Positions 35,734-45,741 are shown, counted from the first letter of the stretch. The stretch is 64,000 nt of DNA from Aequorivita capsosiphonis DSM 23843 (GCF_000429125.1 NZ_AUBG01000001.1:62001-126000), one strand, 5' to 3'. The notes: generated from the letters alone by a model not told the origin. Numbers and translations are program-made.

Positions 35734-36378
35734 ATGAGTAATTATAGTAGACAAACTAGCCGGATGGATATCTATTTAGAAGAAAACAGCAAAACCGTAT
35801 TAGTTCGGCAGCGATGGAAATATACTTGGCTCAATAAAAAAGGAACAACTTCTTGGACCTATGTAGAAAAAAGGGATTTTCACAATAAAGCAGACAATTT
35901 AATATGGAATCAATGGGGAGGTCATTATAAATTGAAAGTGAAAGGGATTTCAGATTTCGCAAAAAGAAATGCAGCCTCTGAATTTATTTTAAATTTTGAT
36001 ATTCAATGGGAACTTTCAAAACCACATTGGCAAGTAAATGTCACTAAAATTCCTGTAGGTACTTTTAAACAGAGCAATGTAGTATGGGAGAAAAAAGAAA
36101 TAAACTTGGATACAGAGGATACTGTATTAAATAAAAAATCTAAAGGTTATTTTCAATATCCGGTAAAACATGAATTTGGACACGCAATTGGAAACTCTAT
36201 CCATGCATATTCCGGCAGCCACGGTGACGAATATAATTCTAAAAGCAGTTATTTTTATGACAATGCTAGTATAATGAATATAGGAAATACCTTACGCGAA
36301 AGACACATCGATTTTCTGCTCAAGGAATTAAATCTGATGTTTCCTCCGACAACTTTTATTTTTCATAAAATAAATTAA
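35734..36378 (+). CDS. putative T6SS effector, HExxH metallopeptidase (metzincin-like)
   Basis: 214-aa protein. HEFGH (146-150) is the zinc-binding motif of metallopeptidases; H157 lies seven residues after H150, one more than the usual metzincin spacing (HExxHxxGxxH), and DNASIMNIG (177-184) looks like a Met-turn. The N-terminal 140 residues match no domain I know. It lies 6 bases after the variant hcp and 4 bases before a lipoprotein gene, the classic effector/immunity order. It has no signal peptide, fitting Hcp-dependent delivery. The effector role is an inference. Confidence 0.7.
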   Translation: MSNYSRQTSRMDIYLEENSKTVLVRQRWKYTWLNKKGTTSWTYVEKRDFHNKADNLIWNQWGGHYKLKVKGISDFAKRNAASEFILNFDIQWELSKPHWQVNVTKIPVGTFKQSNVVWEKKEINLDTEDTVLNKKSKGYFQYPVKHEFGHAIGNSIHAYSGSHGDEYNSKSSYFYDNASIMNIGNTLRERHIDFLLKELNLMFPPTTFIFHKIN

Positions 36379-36381
36379 AAA

Positions 36382-36804
36382 ATGAACTATTTATTAATCT
36401 TATTTGTGGCAGCTTCTCTTTTAAGTTCTTGTAAAGATGGAGAATTTAATAAAATCGATAAGACGGAAGGTATTTTAATAGACGCTTCAAATCAAAACAT
36501 TATGATTGATACTATAAACAAAGAAAAATTATTAAAGCTGTCACTTGAAAAGGCTAAAAATGAATACGGTATTCCATTAAGCGAAAAAACCTATCTTCTG
36601 AATGAAGCAGTTCTCGATGAATTTAGAATAAATTTAAAGAATTTTTATACAGACGAACAATTTAAAAAACCTATTCCCATAAATGAAGTTACTTGGTTAA
36701 ACAATTTAAAAAAAGATATTTTAGTAACCGTTTGGTACGAAAAAAGAGATAATGTATGGAAGCCGTTTGATATCTTAGAATACAATAAGAATGCAGAATT
36801 TTAA
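36382..36804 (+). CDS. lipoprotein, putative immunity to the metallopeptidase
   Basis: 140-aa lipoprotein (LLSSCKD, Cys17). No known domain; the end is NEVTWLNNLKKDILVTVWYE, then a short tail. It sits 4 bases after the effector gene and has a tandem homolog next door (36943-37374), the usual look of an immunity gene and a spare copy. Membrane anchoring suits protection of the periplasm. The target is inferred. Confidence 0.6.
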   Translation: MNYLLILFVAASLLSSCKDGEFNKIDKTEGILIDASNQNIMIDTINKEKLLKLSLEKAKNEYGIPLSEKTYLLNEAVLDEFRINLKNFYTDEQFKKPIPINEVTWLNNLKKDILVTVWYEKRDNVWKPFDILEYNKNAEF

Positions 36805-36942
36805 AGAATTTTTATTGATTTGAACGTTAATAATTAATATCGATTTGATACTTAATATAATTCTTGGGCAAACCATTAAAGTCAATTTTAAACACCATGA
36901 TTCCCCAAGTTGGCTTTTCATTGTTGCTTAAATAATTTCGAT

Positions 36943-37374
36943 ATGAAAAGAATAACAAGATACATTAGTTTCAACCTATTAATATGTTCTGTAGTTTTTG
37001 TTTCTTGCAACGGAACCTCAAAAAAAAGTGAACGTACTATAACAAAAACAGACAGCTTAACCCAAAAGCAAGCTTGTATGGTAGATAGCTTAACGGTTGA
37101 TTTTCTAGAAAAGGCTTCCTATAAAAAGGCTATAGCGGTATGCAGTATTACTATTATTGATAGAGAGTTTGCTCTAAAGGAAATTGTTGCTTTCGGCCTT
37201 CGCGCAAACTTGGGAAATATCTTTACAAAAGAAGAACTGGCTTCCAATATAAGCTTGAAGGAAGTAACTTGGGACGGTAAAGATGGGGACTATATAACTG
37301 TTTGGTATAGAAAGGATGAAGCATCCTGGAATCCAATTGATATCTTTAAATATGGAAAAGGAACTCGCTTCTAA
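36943..37374 (+). CDS. second immunity-type lipoprotein (tandem homolog)
   Basis: 143-aa lipoprotein (FVSCNG, Cys in the lipobox near residue 19) homologous to the previous gene: both share the end pattern EVTW...ITVWY.K...WxPxDIxxY. Start chosen at 36943 (MKRITRYIS); the longer frame from 36910 adds residues without a role. No effector lies directly before it, so it may be an orphan immunity gene or one for a variant toxin. It precedes the first vgrG. Confidence 0.6.
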   Translation: MKRITRYISFNLLICSVVFVSCNGTSKKSERTITKTDSLTQKQACMVDSLTVDFLEKASYKKAIAVCSITIIDREFALKEIVAFGLRANLGNIFTKEELASNISLKEVTWDGKDGDYITVWYRKDEASWNPIDIFKYGKGTRF

Positions 37375-37414
37375 AAAATAAAATAGTAAAAAGGCATTAA
37401 AATTTACAATAACC

Positions 37415-39199
37415 ATGGCACTACAAAGCGAAATAGAAATATACATAGCCGGTAACCCGATCCCGGCCTTTCAGGAATTTACCTTACACCAATACCTTGG
37501 CACCCACCACAAATTTGAGTTGGTGTGTCGTATGGACGTTCTGGAAAAAATCACGGGAGGTGGCTTTGCGCAAGAAACCAAAAACTTTTTGGGAGAGTCC
37601 TTTTCCGCGCAGGTAATGTCCGTGGGGGCTTTTTCGGGTTATAAGGAACTCCAGTTTAAAGGTGTGGTAACCTCTGTAAACAGCCTCAAGGCATTTAATC
37701 ATAAAGGCGGCGATATGGTGGTGATCGGTGGACACAGCGGCACTATAATTGCCGATGATGGGCCCCATTATGCTTCGTATAACGATGTTAGTTTACAGGA
37801 AATTATCAACCATACTTTTGCAGGATACGATCAATCCAAAATGGAAACGGTCATCGCACCAAAAAACAAGGCTCCCCTCCACTACTCTGTCCAGAACAAC
37901 GAAAGTTCGTGGCAATATGCGGCCCGATTGGCGGCGCAATACAGTGAATGGTTTTATTATGATGGTAAAAAACTGATCTTCGGCAAGCCAGAAGATGGCG
38001 AGGCCACTCGCCTAATCTATGGTCAAGATCTGCAGGAATTTAGTATGGAGCTTAACCCGCAGCCCAACAACTTTAACTATTTTACCAATGATTATCTGGT
38101 AAACGATCAGCACCAAAAGAAAACCTCTGAGATTGCCAACGCCAGCGGATTTAACGGTTTTGCTAGTGAAAAAGCTTCAAAGATGTATGCCAAGGAAACC
38201 AATGTATTTATTAATGGTTATAGTGACCCTCAGTCCAAAAGCCGATTGGACAAACAAGTAGAACAACAGAAAAAAGCTGCCGATCAAAGACAGGTAATCT
38301 TAAAAGGAAGCAGTGACAATCCTGGTGTTGCCATCGGAAAAGTGATTAAGATTATAGGTGAAGACGAACATTATGGCAGTTACCGTATAACCTCCGTTAC
38401 GCATATAGCCAACGAAAATGGCCGTTATCAAAACAATTTTCAGGCTGTAAGTGCAGATATGGATGTATATCCGCACACAAATTTTCAGGCTATCCCAAGA
38501 AGCGAGACCCAAACTGCAGTGGTTATGGAAAATGCCGATCCAGACGGAATGGGACGAATCAAAGTCCAGTTTGCTTGGCAGAAACGCTTTGGTGGTATCT
38601 CGCCTTGGTTACGTATTGTCTCTCCACACGCCGGTGGAGACAAAGGTTTTCACTTTATTCCGGAGAATGGTGAGGAAGTTTTAGTTGGTTTTGAAGGCGG
38701 AAATGCGGAACGGCCTTATGTTATGGGGAGTTTGTATAATGGCAACCATAGAGTTGAAGCTTTCAAAAGTGATTTAAATAATATTAAATCAATTAAAACG
38801 AGAAGTGGTCATACCATAACGTTTGATGATAACGCTGGAGCAGAAAGTATAACAATTATAGATAAGAACAGTAATTCAATTTTTATAGATACCGCTCAAA
38901 ATAATATCACGCTTAATGCAAATGAAACTTTAACCTTAAACGCTAATAACATAAAAATTCGAGCTAACGAAAATATTGATATGGTAGCTGGAAAAGATTT
39001 TACAAAGAGTGTGGCTGAAAATTATAATGTCATGGCAAAAAACCAAAATGTCATTATAGAAAAAGAGCTAGTGATGGATTCTGAAAAACAAACATTAGTT
39101 GCTGATGAAATAGTCTTAAGCAGCAATAAAGAAAATTTAACGCTTACTTCTGGAAAAACCGTAGATGTACAAAGTAAAGAAAAGGTAAAACTCTTTTAA
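37415..39199 (+). CDS. tssI: T6SS spike protein VgrG (TssI)
   Basis: 594-aa spike trimer subunit. The N-terminal about 300 residues are gp27/gp44-like (LGTHHKFELVCR near residue 29, SSWQYAARLAAQYSEWFYYDGKKL near 160), then an OB-like region (VVMENADPDGMGRIKVQFAW, near 370) and a C-terminal beta-helix of repeats rich in Asn, Ile, Thr and Ser. It is almost identical to the copies at 60968 and 46813 up to about residue 450, after which the tips differ. It precedes the adaptor-like gene at 39220. Confidence 0.95.
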   Translation: MALQSEIEIYIAGNPIPAFQEFTLHQYLGTHHKFELVCRMDVLEKITGGGFAQETKNFLGESFSAQVMSVGAFSGYKELQFKGVVTSVNSLKAFNHKGGDMVVIGGHSGTIIADDGPHYASYNDVSLQEIINHTFAGYDQSKMETVIAPKNKAPLHYSVQNNESSWQYAARLAAQYSEWFYYDGKKLIFGKPEDGEATRLIYGQDLQEFSMELNPQPNNFNYFTNDYLVNDQHQKKTSEIANASGFNGFASEKASKMYAKETNVFINGYSDPQSKSRLDKQVEQQKKAADQRQVILKGSSDNPGVAIGKVIKIIGEDEHYGSYRITSVTHIANENGRYQNNFQAVSADMDVYPHTNFQAIPRSETQTAVVMENADPDGMGRIKVQFAWQKRFGGISPWLRIVSPHAGGDKGFHFIPENGEEVLVGFEGGNAERPYVMGSLYNGNHRVEAFKSDLNNIKSIKTRSGHTITFDDNAGAESITIIDKNSNSIFIDTAQNNITLNANETLTLNANNIKIRANENIDMVAGKDFTKSVAENYNVMAKNQNVIIEKELVMDSEKQTLVADEIVLSSNKENLTLTSGKTVDVQSKEKVKLF

Positions 39200-39219
39200 A
39201 GAAGTCATTGATATTATAG

Positions 39220-40167
39220 ATGGAACAGACAATTAAAAGTAAAAATAATAGCGCTTTTGAAGATAATCATTTAACATTTAACCCTAAAAACTTAAATGCT
39301 AAATATGGTTGTTCTGTACTTTTCAATGATGGTAAATCGCAAAATGAAGTTAGATATAAATTAGATATCTCTTTCATTGGAAATATAGAAGATAGAAAAA
39401 ACATATTTTTAATTAATAGAGAGGAGAAAGTTTATGTAAATGATATTATACAAAATAATTTCATAGACAAATTAGGATTAGAAACTAGTAAATGCCTCTA
39501 TCCATTAGAAATTAAAACAAATTCTAATGGTAAGCTCGTTGAAATTTTAAATTTTGAAGCCATATCAAGTAGATGGAAAAAAACTAAAGAACGATTAAGA
39601 GAGGATTATAAAAGTAGCTTAACGGAAAAGTATATTAATGCAACAGAAAAATCACTAATATCTAAGGATGTTCTGTTAGGTAAAATAAATAAGGATTGGT
39701 TTATAAACCTTTATTTTAAGTCAATCTATAAGTTCTATTCCGAAGATTTATACATTGATGAAAAGTTAAGTTATCCCATTCTTGGCAGTGTAAAACCGGT
39801 AGAATATACAGTAAGAAGTAAGATTCAGTTAAATGAAGATACCAATGACATAAGATTGGATATTAACGGTAATATAGATGATGAGAGATGTGGATTAGAT
39901 TTAGAACAAAAGTTAGATAATCCTCATTACAAAGAATTGGATAAAAACGAAAAACCCTTATTAGGATCTTGCAATCTTATCTATCTATTTGAAGGAGAAA
40001 CAGGTGTTATTAAAGCTATTGAAGCGGAATTTGAAACACATTTTACAATTCCGAAAAAGATTTTAGTTAAATTATTTTTACTGAAAAAATTAGAGGATAA
40101 AAATGCATTTCTAATAGAGGAAGAAAAAGAAACTAAAACTGGGTTTTGGTCAAAAATATTTAAATAA
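39220..40167 (+). CDS. VgrG-linked about 310-aa protein, candidate cargo adaptor
   Basis: 315-aa soluble protein, no signal peptide, with no family I recognise. It is a distant homolog of the protein at 48207-49136: same length, a common region IYPVHLDVN / LYPLEIKTN then the ISSRWKKTKERL / IKSRWEKKKTKL helix, a FFxxFYxxYxxxxxDxxLxYPI segment, and a basic Trp/Phe-rich end (FWSKIFK / WPFNFFK). Both genes lie between vgrG and a DUF4280 gene. Position and lack of catalytic motifs fit an adaptor that loads the PAAR-like tip or cargo. This is an inference; other T6SS adaptors (DUF4123, DUF1795, DUF2169) share no visible motif. Confidence 0.65.
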   Translation: MEQTIKSKNNSAFEDNHLTFNPKNLNAKYGCSVLFNDGKSQNEVRYKLDISFIGNIEDRKNIFLINREEKVYVNDIIQNNFIDKLGLETSKCLYPLEIKTNSNGKLVEILNFEAISSRWKKTKERLREDYKSSLTEKYINATEKSLISKDVLLGKINKDWFINLYFKSIYKFYSEDLYIDEKLSYPILGSVKPVEYTVRSKIQLNEDTNDIRLDINGNIDDERCGLDLEQKLDNPHYKELDKNEKPLLGSCNLIYLFEGETGVIKAIEAEFETHFTIPKKILVKLFLLKKLEDKNAFLIEEEKETKTGFWSKIFK

Positions 40168-40179
40168 TAGGAAATAATT

Positions 40180-40671
40180 ATGAGTCAGAAATATGCAGTT
40201 ATACAAGGTGCTACTTGCAAATGTGAGTTTGGCGACTTTCCGGACAAGTTAAAAGTGCTATCTCATAAAAAGTATTATGCAAATGATCCTGATGGAGCAG
40301 ATAAATTAATTGCTACAACGATGGAGTTAGGCGGTGCTACATTCGAAAAAAACACCTTTGGTCAATGTAAGCTACAACCTACAGGAAGCAGCTTTAAACC
40401 TTGTCAAATTGTAGTTTCTAAATGGGATAAATTTTATAAAGATGTAGAGTTGGGAAATGGTGGACAAGTTTTATTGGAAGACAGTAGAGCAACCTGCCCA
40501 ATAGCCGGTAGTCCCTGTATCAGTATTTTAAAACATGGACAGTCTATGGCCGGTAGCTCTAGTAGTGCCAGTGAATCAAATAAAGAAGTACAACGACAAT
40601 TAAATCCGTTGGTTGATGTAAACATTCTTGAAAACGAAGAATCTCATATTGAAGAAGTAATAGTAAGTTAG
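40180..40671 (+). CDS. DUF4280 PAAR-like tip protein
   Basis: 163-aa DUF4280 protein, the PAAR-like spike tip of Bacteroidota T6SS. Signatures: GATCKCEFGD near residue 10, FGQCKLQPTGSSFKPC (60-76), LLEDSRATCPIAGSPCI (96-112), and three or four conserved Cys that could bind metal. The C-terminal about 40 residues are Ser/Asn/Glu-rich and end in VIVS. Unlike the copies at 49151 and 62767 it carries no toxin domain; the toxin is the next gene (40673), one base on. Confidence 0.9.
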   Translation: MSQKYAVIQGATCKCEFGDFPDKLKVLSHKKYYANDPDGADKLIATTMELGGATFEKNTFGQCKLQPTGSSFKPCQIVVSKWDKFYKDVELGNGGQVLLEDSRATCPIAGSPCISILKHGQSMAGSSSSASESNKEVQRQLNPLVDVNILENEESHIEEVIVS

Positions 40672-40672
40672 T

Positions 40673-43348
40673 ATGGCTATAGGTATTAATAAAATAGTAG
40701 TAATACATAAAGGAGAAGAGCATACTTGGAAACGGTTTTATATAAGAGCTGGAAAAAAAATTCAAGTTAAAGCAGAATACTATCCAGACACCCCAGTAAG
40801 TAAAAGGGGAAGTGCAAAATGGATTGTAAAACCAAAAAAAGATTCACCCTTTAGTAAAAATGATCATGGATTAAAAATCGGTGATTCTAGAAGTATATCT
40901 CTTCCAGCAAAATATTGTGGTCCCAAAGAATTTGTCATAGAAGCGTTTATGACTCAACCAGAAAACAAATATCCAACGCAATTGGTTTTTTATGGTAAAG
41001 CCCCAGAAAAAATAATTAGTACCAAATGGAGTAAAAAAGAAGGGGGTGCTGATTTGAAACAATCACACATCAAATATGGAGAAGAGGTTTGGTTGAATTT
41101 AGATACCGAAGGTTTAAATGGTGCTATTTTAGAAGTTGACATATATAATGATCAATGGAGAGATGATGGGTATGTTTGTACAATTACTAATGTACAATGC
41201 CTTTTTGGAGAAGTCAACCTTAGAATTGGTAATACTGCTACTTGGAAAGATTCTACTGGTTTAATATTTACGGAGATAGAAAAATTTTATGCTCAAGTAA
41301 GGAAAAGTGGAAGTAAAAATCTTGTTACAAATGAGGGAGGAAAAAAGTTTCTACACGTTTTTAAGGAAACGGTAACAAGAGAAGTTACTAAACATAAAAA
41401 CGCTAAACCTTTTACTGTAGAAGAAAATGAAGTAAATGTTGAACGCTATGAATTATGCCGTTTTACCAAAATAGCCATTACAGAAAAAGGAGAGGCTCCC
41501 ATTACTCTTTTTGAGGAAGGTAATGTAATATTAGATAACCAAACAAAAACCTATTTTCAAGCTAGTGCGAGTATTCATTTTGATTTTAATAAGTCTAATC
41601 TAAGATCTGGAGATAAGGCCAAGCTAGACGGCTTAGTGCAGCTTCTGTTAGATAATCCCTACCTTCCGGCAGAAATTGGAGCACATTGTGACAATAGGGG
41701 TTCACACGATTACAATGATAAACTTTCCATACGTAGGGCCATAGCTACCGTAGACTATTTAGTTTCCAGAGGTGTCTCGAAAGATACAATTAATGCCAGA
41801 GGCTACGGAGAAAGAAAGCTACTTATAGAAGGTGATGATTTGTCTGAAGCGGAGCATCAACTCAACAGGCGTGCAACAATAAGGTTTAAAATCTTTGGAG
41901 GTGATGCAGAGAGCATTGTCTATCAAACTATTGCTCCAGATATTGAAAGAAAAAAGGAGCTAACGCTAGATATTACAGATTACAAGACCGAGGAATGTCT
42001 TAGAAAGTTTAATCCCGATAAAAAACACGATTCAAAAGTTGTTAAGGTTATAGAACAAACAACTAACAGTAAAAATAGGACTTACACTAAGGACGGCACA
42101 CAACCAATTAACTATAAAGTATATTCAAGTCTTTCAAAAACAACATTCGCCCCTTTCGATTATATATTACCACATAAAAGTTCAATAAATATTTTTAAGT
42201 TTTATATAAATAGTTGTAGGTATTATGCCAATAAGGAAAAACCAGCTGTAATAATAGAGGTATACCCAGATATTAAATGGGATTTTCACATATTTTTAAA
42301 TCTAAGTAATTCTCCCAGTGTAAAATGGCAAAAACTTGGTTACGCTAAACATGCAGAAATGCAAAGTAAAGCTGGGAAAATAGGTGCGGAACAAAAGTGG
42401 AAACAAGTAGATATAGATTTTGGAGTTATCCTTGAAGCACAATGGAATAAAATTTCAGAAACAACTTATGAAACCAAAGAGGAACTAACTGTAAAGTTTG
42501 AGTCTAAAATTAAAAAGTTTTATGAGATTTTTGCACAACTTAAAGATGCTTCAAAAATTATTACTGGCAAAACAAAAGGTAAAGCAATTAAAACTGTTGG
42601 TAAAAAATTTCCTCTTGGTGTTGAAATTAAGCCCCCTAATTTATGTTTAGGTGCAGAATGGGAATTAGCAAGAGGAATTCAAAATAATGTTGAGGTTAAG
42701 GAGCTAGGTACAAGTTTTGAGTTCTATTTAAAAGCCGAACCTTTATTAGGGCTAGAATTAACTCTAGATTTATTGCAAATGGCCATTGGAGCAACTGGAC
42801 CAGCAGCACCGATATTATCTGCAATTAGATATTGGTTACAAGACAGTGAAACTACTAACCTAACGATAGACCTATATGTAAATTTAATTATATTTGGTGA
42901 GATTAAAACCGAATTAAAGTTGAAATACAATACAGCATCAGATAACACAGATACAAGTCGAGAAATTACCGCAGATGCTAAAGCAACAGTTGGTTTAAGG
43001 ATTGAAGCTGGTTTAGTAGTGAAAGCTAAAATGGTCGTTATTGTTGCTGAATTCTATGCTCAGGCCTATGCTAAATTTGAAGGTAAGGGCTCCATAACTT
43101 TTGGACACAAACTTATAGCTAACAATAATGGAATAGCATATAGGCCACACTTAATGTTTGATGGTATTATTGCAAAAGTTGAAATAAAAGCAGAAATAGG
43201 CTTGGAAATAAAAAAAGGTTGGTTTCAAGGGGACTATAGCAAGAATCTAACAGATTTTAAAGAAGAATATAATTTAGTTGATCCTTTTGATATTATTAAA
43301 TCAGTAGAAAAATTAACAGGAATTAGCGCAAATATTAAAATAATATAA
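40673..43348 (+). CDS. large putative T6SS effector with OmpA-like domain
   Basis: 891 aa. N-terminal about 280 residues: Ig-like beta-rich segments (HKGEEHTWKRFYIRAG start). Residues about 297-409: OmpA-C peptidoglycan-binding domain (DFNKSNLRSG, HCDNRGSHDYNDKLSIRRA, LNRRATIRFKIFGG). Residues about 514-535: CRYYANK with VYPDIKW, shared with the 1009-aa protein at 51766. Residues about 640-880: alternating hydrophobic beta-like stretches with an LDLLQMAIGATGPAAPIL helix. No catalytic motif seen, so membrane or wall damage is one idea. Two putative immunity genes follow. It starts 1 base after the DUF4280 gene. Confidence 0.7.
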   Translation: MAIGINKIVVIHKGEEHTWKRFYIRAGKKIQVKAEYYPDTPVSKRGSAKWIVKPKKDSPFSKNDHGLKIGDSRSISLPAKYCGPKEFVIEAFMTQPENKYPTQLVFYGKAPEKIISTKWSKKEGGADLKQSHIKYGEEVWLNLDTEGLNGAILEVDIYNDQWRDDGYVCTITNVQCLFGEVNLRIGNTATWKDSTGLIFTEIEKFYAQVRKSGSKNLVTNEGGKKFLHVFKETVTREVTKHKNAKPFTVEENEVNVERYELCRFTKIAITEKGEAPITLFEEGNVILDNQTKTYFQASASIHFDFNKSNLRSGDKAKLDGLVQLLLDNPYLPAEIGAHCDNRGSHDYNDKLSIRRAIATVDYLVSRGVSKDTINARGYGERKLLIEGDDLSEAEHQLNRRATIRFKIFGGDAESIVYQTIAPDIERKKELTLDITDYKTEECLRKFNPDKKHDSKVVKVIEQTTNSKNRTYTKDGTQPINYKVYSSLSKTTFAPFDYILPHKSSINIFKFYINSCRYYANKEKPAVIIEVYPDIKWDFHIFLNLSNSPSVKWQKLGYAKHAEMQSKAGKIGAEQKWKQVDIDFGVILEAQWNKISETTYETKEELTVKFESKIKKFYEIFAQLKDASKIITGKTKGKAIKTVGKKFPLGVEIKPPNLCLGAEWELARGIQNNVEVKELGTSFEFYLKAEPLLGLELTLDLLQMAIGATGPAAPILSAIRYWLQDSETTNLTIDLYVNLIIFGEIKTELKLKYNTASDNTDTSREITADAKATVGLRIEAGLVVKAKMVVIVAEFYAQAYAKFEGKGSITFGHKLIANNNGIAYRPHLMFDGIIAKVEIKAEIGLEIKKGWFQGDYSKNLTDFKEEYNLVDPFDIIKSVEKLTGISANIKII

Positions 43349-43359
43349 TAAAACGATAT

Positions 43360-44049
43360 ATGAAAACAATAATTAAAATAATTTTAATGACATCTATTTT
43401 CCAAGCTTGTACGTCACAATCAGATTTTGATTTAACGCAACTTACGCTCAATGGAGAAAAAGTTAATGCCTTAGTTACTAAAGAAATGAAGAATCAAGTA
43501 TTCCCGTTAGGCAATACAGAAAATGAGTACTTAAATGTAAGAGATGATAAATTTTTAAATTTTAATGGTACTAATTTAGTAGGGCGTCAAAACCCTAATA
43601 GTGAGAATGGAGTTAATGGTGTTTCATTTTATTACAATAAAAATGACAGTGTTATTTATAAATATGAAATTTATATTTTTTCTGACAAACAAGCAAGAGA
43701 TTTGGTTAGTGCGTTAAATGATAAGTTGGGTAAACCACAATTCACACATTTTAAAAAACCAGAAGATAAAGATAACAATAAGTTTGATGCTCTATTGTGG
43801 GAAGATATCACAAACAATAAATTATATCTCCTAAACTACGGATTAGATGGAACAGTTAAAGCAAAACTTGAAGTAAAAAATAATTCTTCGGACATTGAAG
43901 AACTGAATATAATTGGTGCTTTTGGATATTGGGAAGATTATTTATATGTTAGGAAAAGAAAAAACAATCCACATTTTTCTTATCAAGATTTTATCAAAGA
44001 AGATTTAGAAAGTGATCCAAACTCATATTATAACGCAATTACCAAATAA
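43360..44049 (+). CDS. putative immunity lipoprotein
   Basis: 229-aa lipoprotein (FQACTSQ, Cys17). No known domain; the tail is charged. It begins 11 bases after the large effector gene, which suggests an immunity partner in the periplasm. It forms the first unit of a repeated pair with the beta-sandwich gene at 44080; the second lipoprotein (45097) has the same layout and lipobox CTSQ. Confidence 0.6.
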   Translation: MKTIIKIILMTSIFQACTSQSDFDLTQLTLNGEKVNALVTKEMKNQVFPLGNTENEYLNVRDDKFLNFNGTNLVGRQNPNSENGVNGVSFYYNKNDSVIYKYEIYIFSDKQARDLVSALNDKLGKPQFTHFKKPEDKDNNKFDALLWEDITNNKLYLLNYGLDGTVKAKLEVKNNSSDIEELNIIGAFGYWEDYLYVRKRKNNPHFSYQDFIKEDLESDPNSYYNAITK

Positions 44050-44079
44050 ATTTGTATTAAGTAAATTAAGAGTTAAATA

Positions 44080-44853
44080 ATGAAAGAACCCTATTACATG
44101 ATTGACTTTAATGCAGCCGCTTGTCTATTTGAAATTCGAGTGAATGATCAACCCGTACTAACTATGAATCTTGAAGGACAGGCTGCAACTAGAGTACCTG
44201 TTAATTATGCTATACACCAAAGTGGTAAGCAAGAAGTATCCATAAAAATTTTACCACTGTTAGGAAAGACAAATTTATCTCCCAAAGCGGAGTTAAGTTA
44301 CACTGTAAAACTTTACAATACAGTTAATGGTTTTGAATTGATAGACGAATATAACGGCTTTGAATCTGAAGAAATAGAAGATAAAGTGATTCCAATGATA
44401 TCCAATTCAACTTTTTTTGATGCAGAAGTTCCATATAAATTAAGAGATTACTGGATAGAAGGAATTGATATCAAAAAGATAAAAGATTATGATGAAAAAT
44501 TAAGGAATGCGTATCGCAAAATTATAAATATTATAAAAGAAGGAAATTATGACGCATTTGCTAAAAAAATAGCAGATAGAGAATATAACATGTCAACTTC
44601 TATGTATTTATCTACCAAAGAGGCAAATAGTAGAATTAGAAGTATTATAAACGATTTTAAAAACGGTTATGACCATGTCATTTTTGAGGAAGATTCAGTT
44701 ACAATCATTTCGGCTTATGGAAAAAAAGCAGCCTTAAAAAAATCTAATGGCGAACCAGCGTTGGCTTTTGGAAACAAAGAAAAGCAAGAACAGCTAATGC
44801 TTGATATAGAATTCTATTTTAATAAAGAAACCAATGCTTTCGAAATTATATAA
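44080..44853 (+). CDS. beta-sandwich protein, putative immunity or accessory
   Basis: 257-aa protein with no signal peptide. First half is beta-rich (CLFEIRVNDQPVLTM, then VPVNYAIHQSGKQEVSIKIL), with VPYKLRDYWIEGI near residue 121 and a helical second half (residues 140-200). It belongs to a family in this window with the interrupted gene at 45838 and the lipoprotein at 54792, which share the xxNDxxx...ILxSGxQ and VPYxxxxW patterns. I know no function; the adjacency to a T6SS effector suggests immunity. Confidence 0.6.
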   Translation: MKEPYYMIDFNAAACLFEIRVNDQPVLTMNLEGQAATRVPVNYAIHQSGKQEVSIKILPLLGKTNLSPKAELSYTVKLYNTVNGFELIDEYNGFESEEIEDKVIPMISNSTFFDAEVPYKLRDYWIEGIDIKKIKDYDEKLRNAYRKIINIIKEGNYDAFAKKIADREYNMSTSMYLSTKEANSRIRSIINDFKNGYDHVIFEEDSVTIISAYGKKAALKKSNGEPALAFGNKEKQEQLMLDIEFYFNKETNAFEII

Positions 44854-45096
44854 AAAAACATCTTGTTCAGTTTCTCTTAGTATTCTTTATTATAACGGTG
44901 CCTAGTCTAATTCAAGATTCTTCAACCGCGGTAAGTTTAAATTGTCTGTCTTATTTCTTTCTTTGTTCTGCCATAAAAATTAAATTCAAGGATTATTAAA
45001 TTTATAGCTTAACCTTTTCTACAGTTTTTTGACACAGTCCATTTCAACTCTTGGACAAAAATGATGAAATTTATAAATCAGGAAAATCCTATCTCG

Positions 45097-45741
45097 ATGG
45101 TAACTAAAATAAAATACAACTTTTTACTGATTACCTTTTTATGCCTTGTGCTGCAAGGGTGTACTTCTCAAAACACAAAACAATTTGGAGAGGGCTTATA
45201 CGATTTAGACGCTATTGATTTTACAGTGCCGCTAGATACTTTAGCTATTAAAATACCCTACAATATTACTTTACCGTTAACAGATGGTTATTACGACAAA
45301 GAATTAAAAAAAGAAGTTGTTACAGATACTTTTGCTTATCAACGTAAAATAAAGGGACTTAAAAGTTTTAATGATAAAACAAACTCACCATTATTTTATT
45401 TTATAAATACTGATTTTAAGACAGGCTTTGTAAGTTTTTACTTAGATAGAAATGAAAATTTTGTAGCTTTTTCATTTTTTGAATCAAGAGAAAAACCCTT
45501 CGACGATATTCTTAATGTTTTAAGGGCAAAATATAAACAATACGAGGTTTCAATAAAAGAAGATGATCAAGTAGTGGATTATTATGGTGCTGAAAAATAC
45601 AAGTGGAAAACAAATGATAAAATTATTGAAATGGTAAGAACAACCAAAGAATCAGATGGAAAATATACTTGCAACATTTCAGTAATAAAAAGTAGTACCG
45701 ATTTAAATAAGTTTCCTGTTGATAAAATAAACGGACTATAA
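45097..45741 (+). CDS. putative immunity lipoprotein (second copy type)
   Basis: 214-aa lipoprotein (VLQGCTSQ, Cys22 from the chosen start). I chose the Met at 45097 (MVTKIKYNFLL), because it gives a normal-length signal peptide; the longer frame begins at 45061. No known domain; it has a basic, beta-rich middle and ends FPVDKINGL. It heads a second lipoprotein/beta-sandwich pair after the one at 43360-44853. Confidence 0.55.
   Translation: MVTKIKYNFLLITFLCLVLQGCTSQNTKQFGEGLYDLDAIDFTVPLDTLAIKIPYNITLPLTDGYYDKELKKEVVTDTFAYQRKIKGLKSFNDKTNSPLFYFINTDFKTGFVSFYLDRNENFVAFSFFESREKPFDDILNVLRAKYKQYEVSIKEDDQVVDYYGAEKYKWKTNDKIIEMVRTTKESDGKYTCNISVIKSSTDLNKFPVDKINGL

Noticed and set aside
37484-37768. minus-strand frames inside vgrG, tss and hcp genes
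   Set aside because: They overlap clear conserved coding sequence on the other strand and have no own family.
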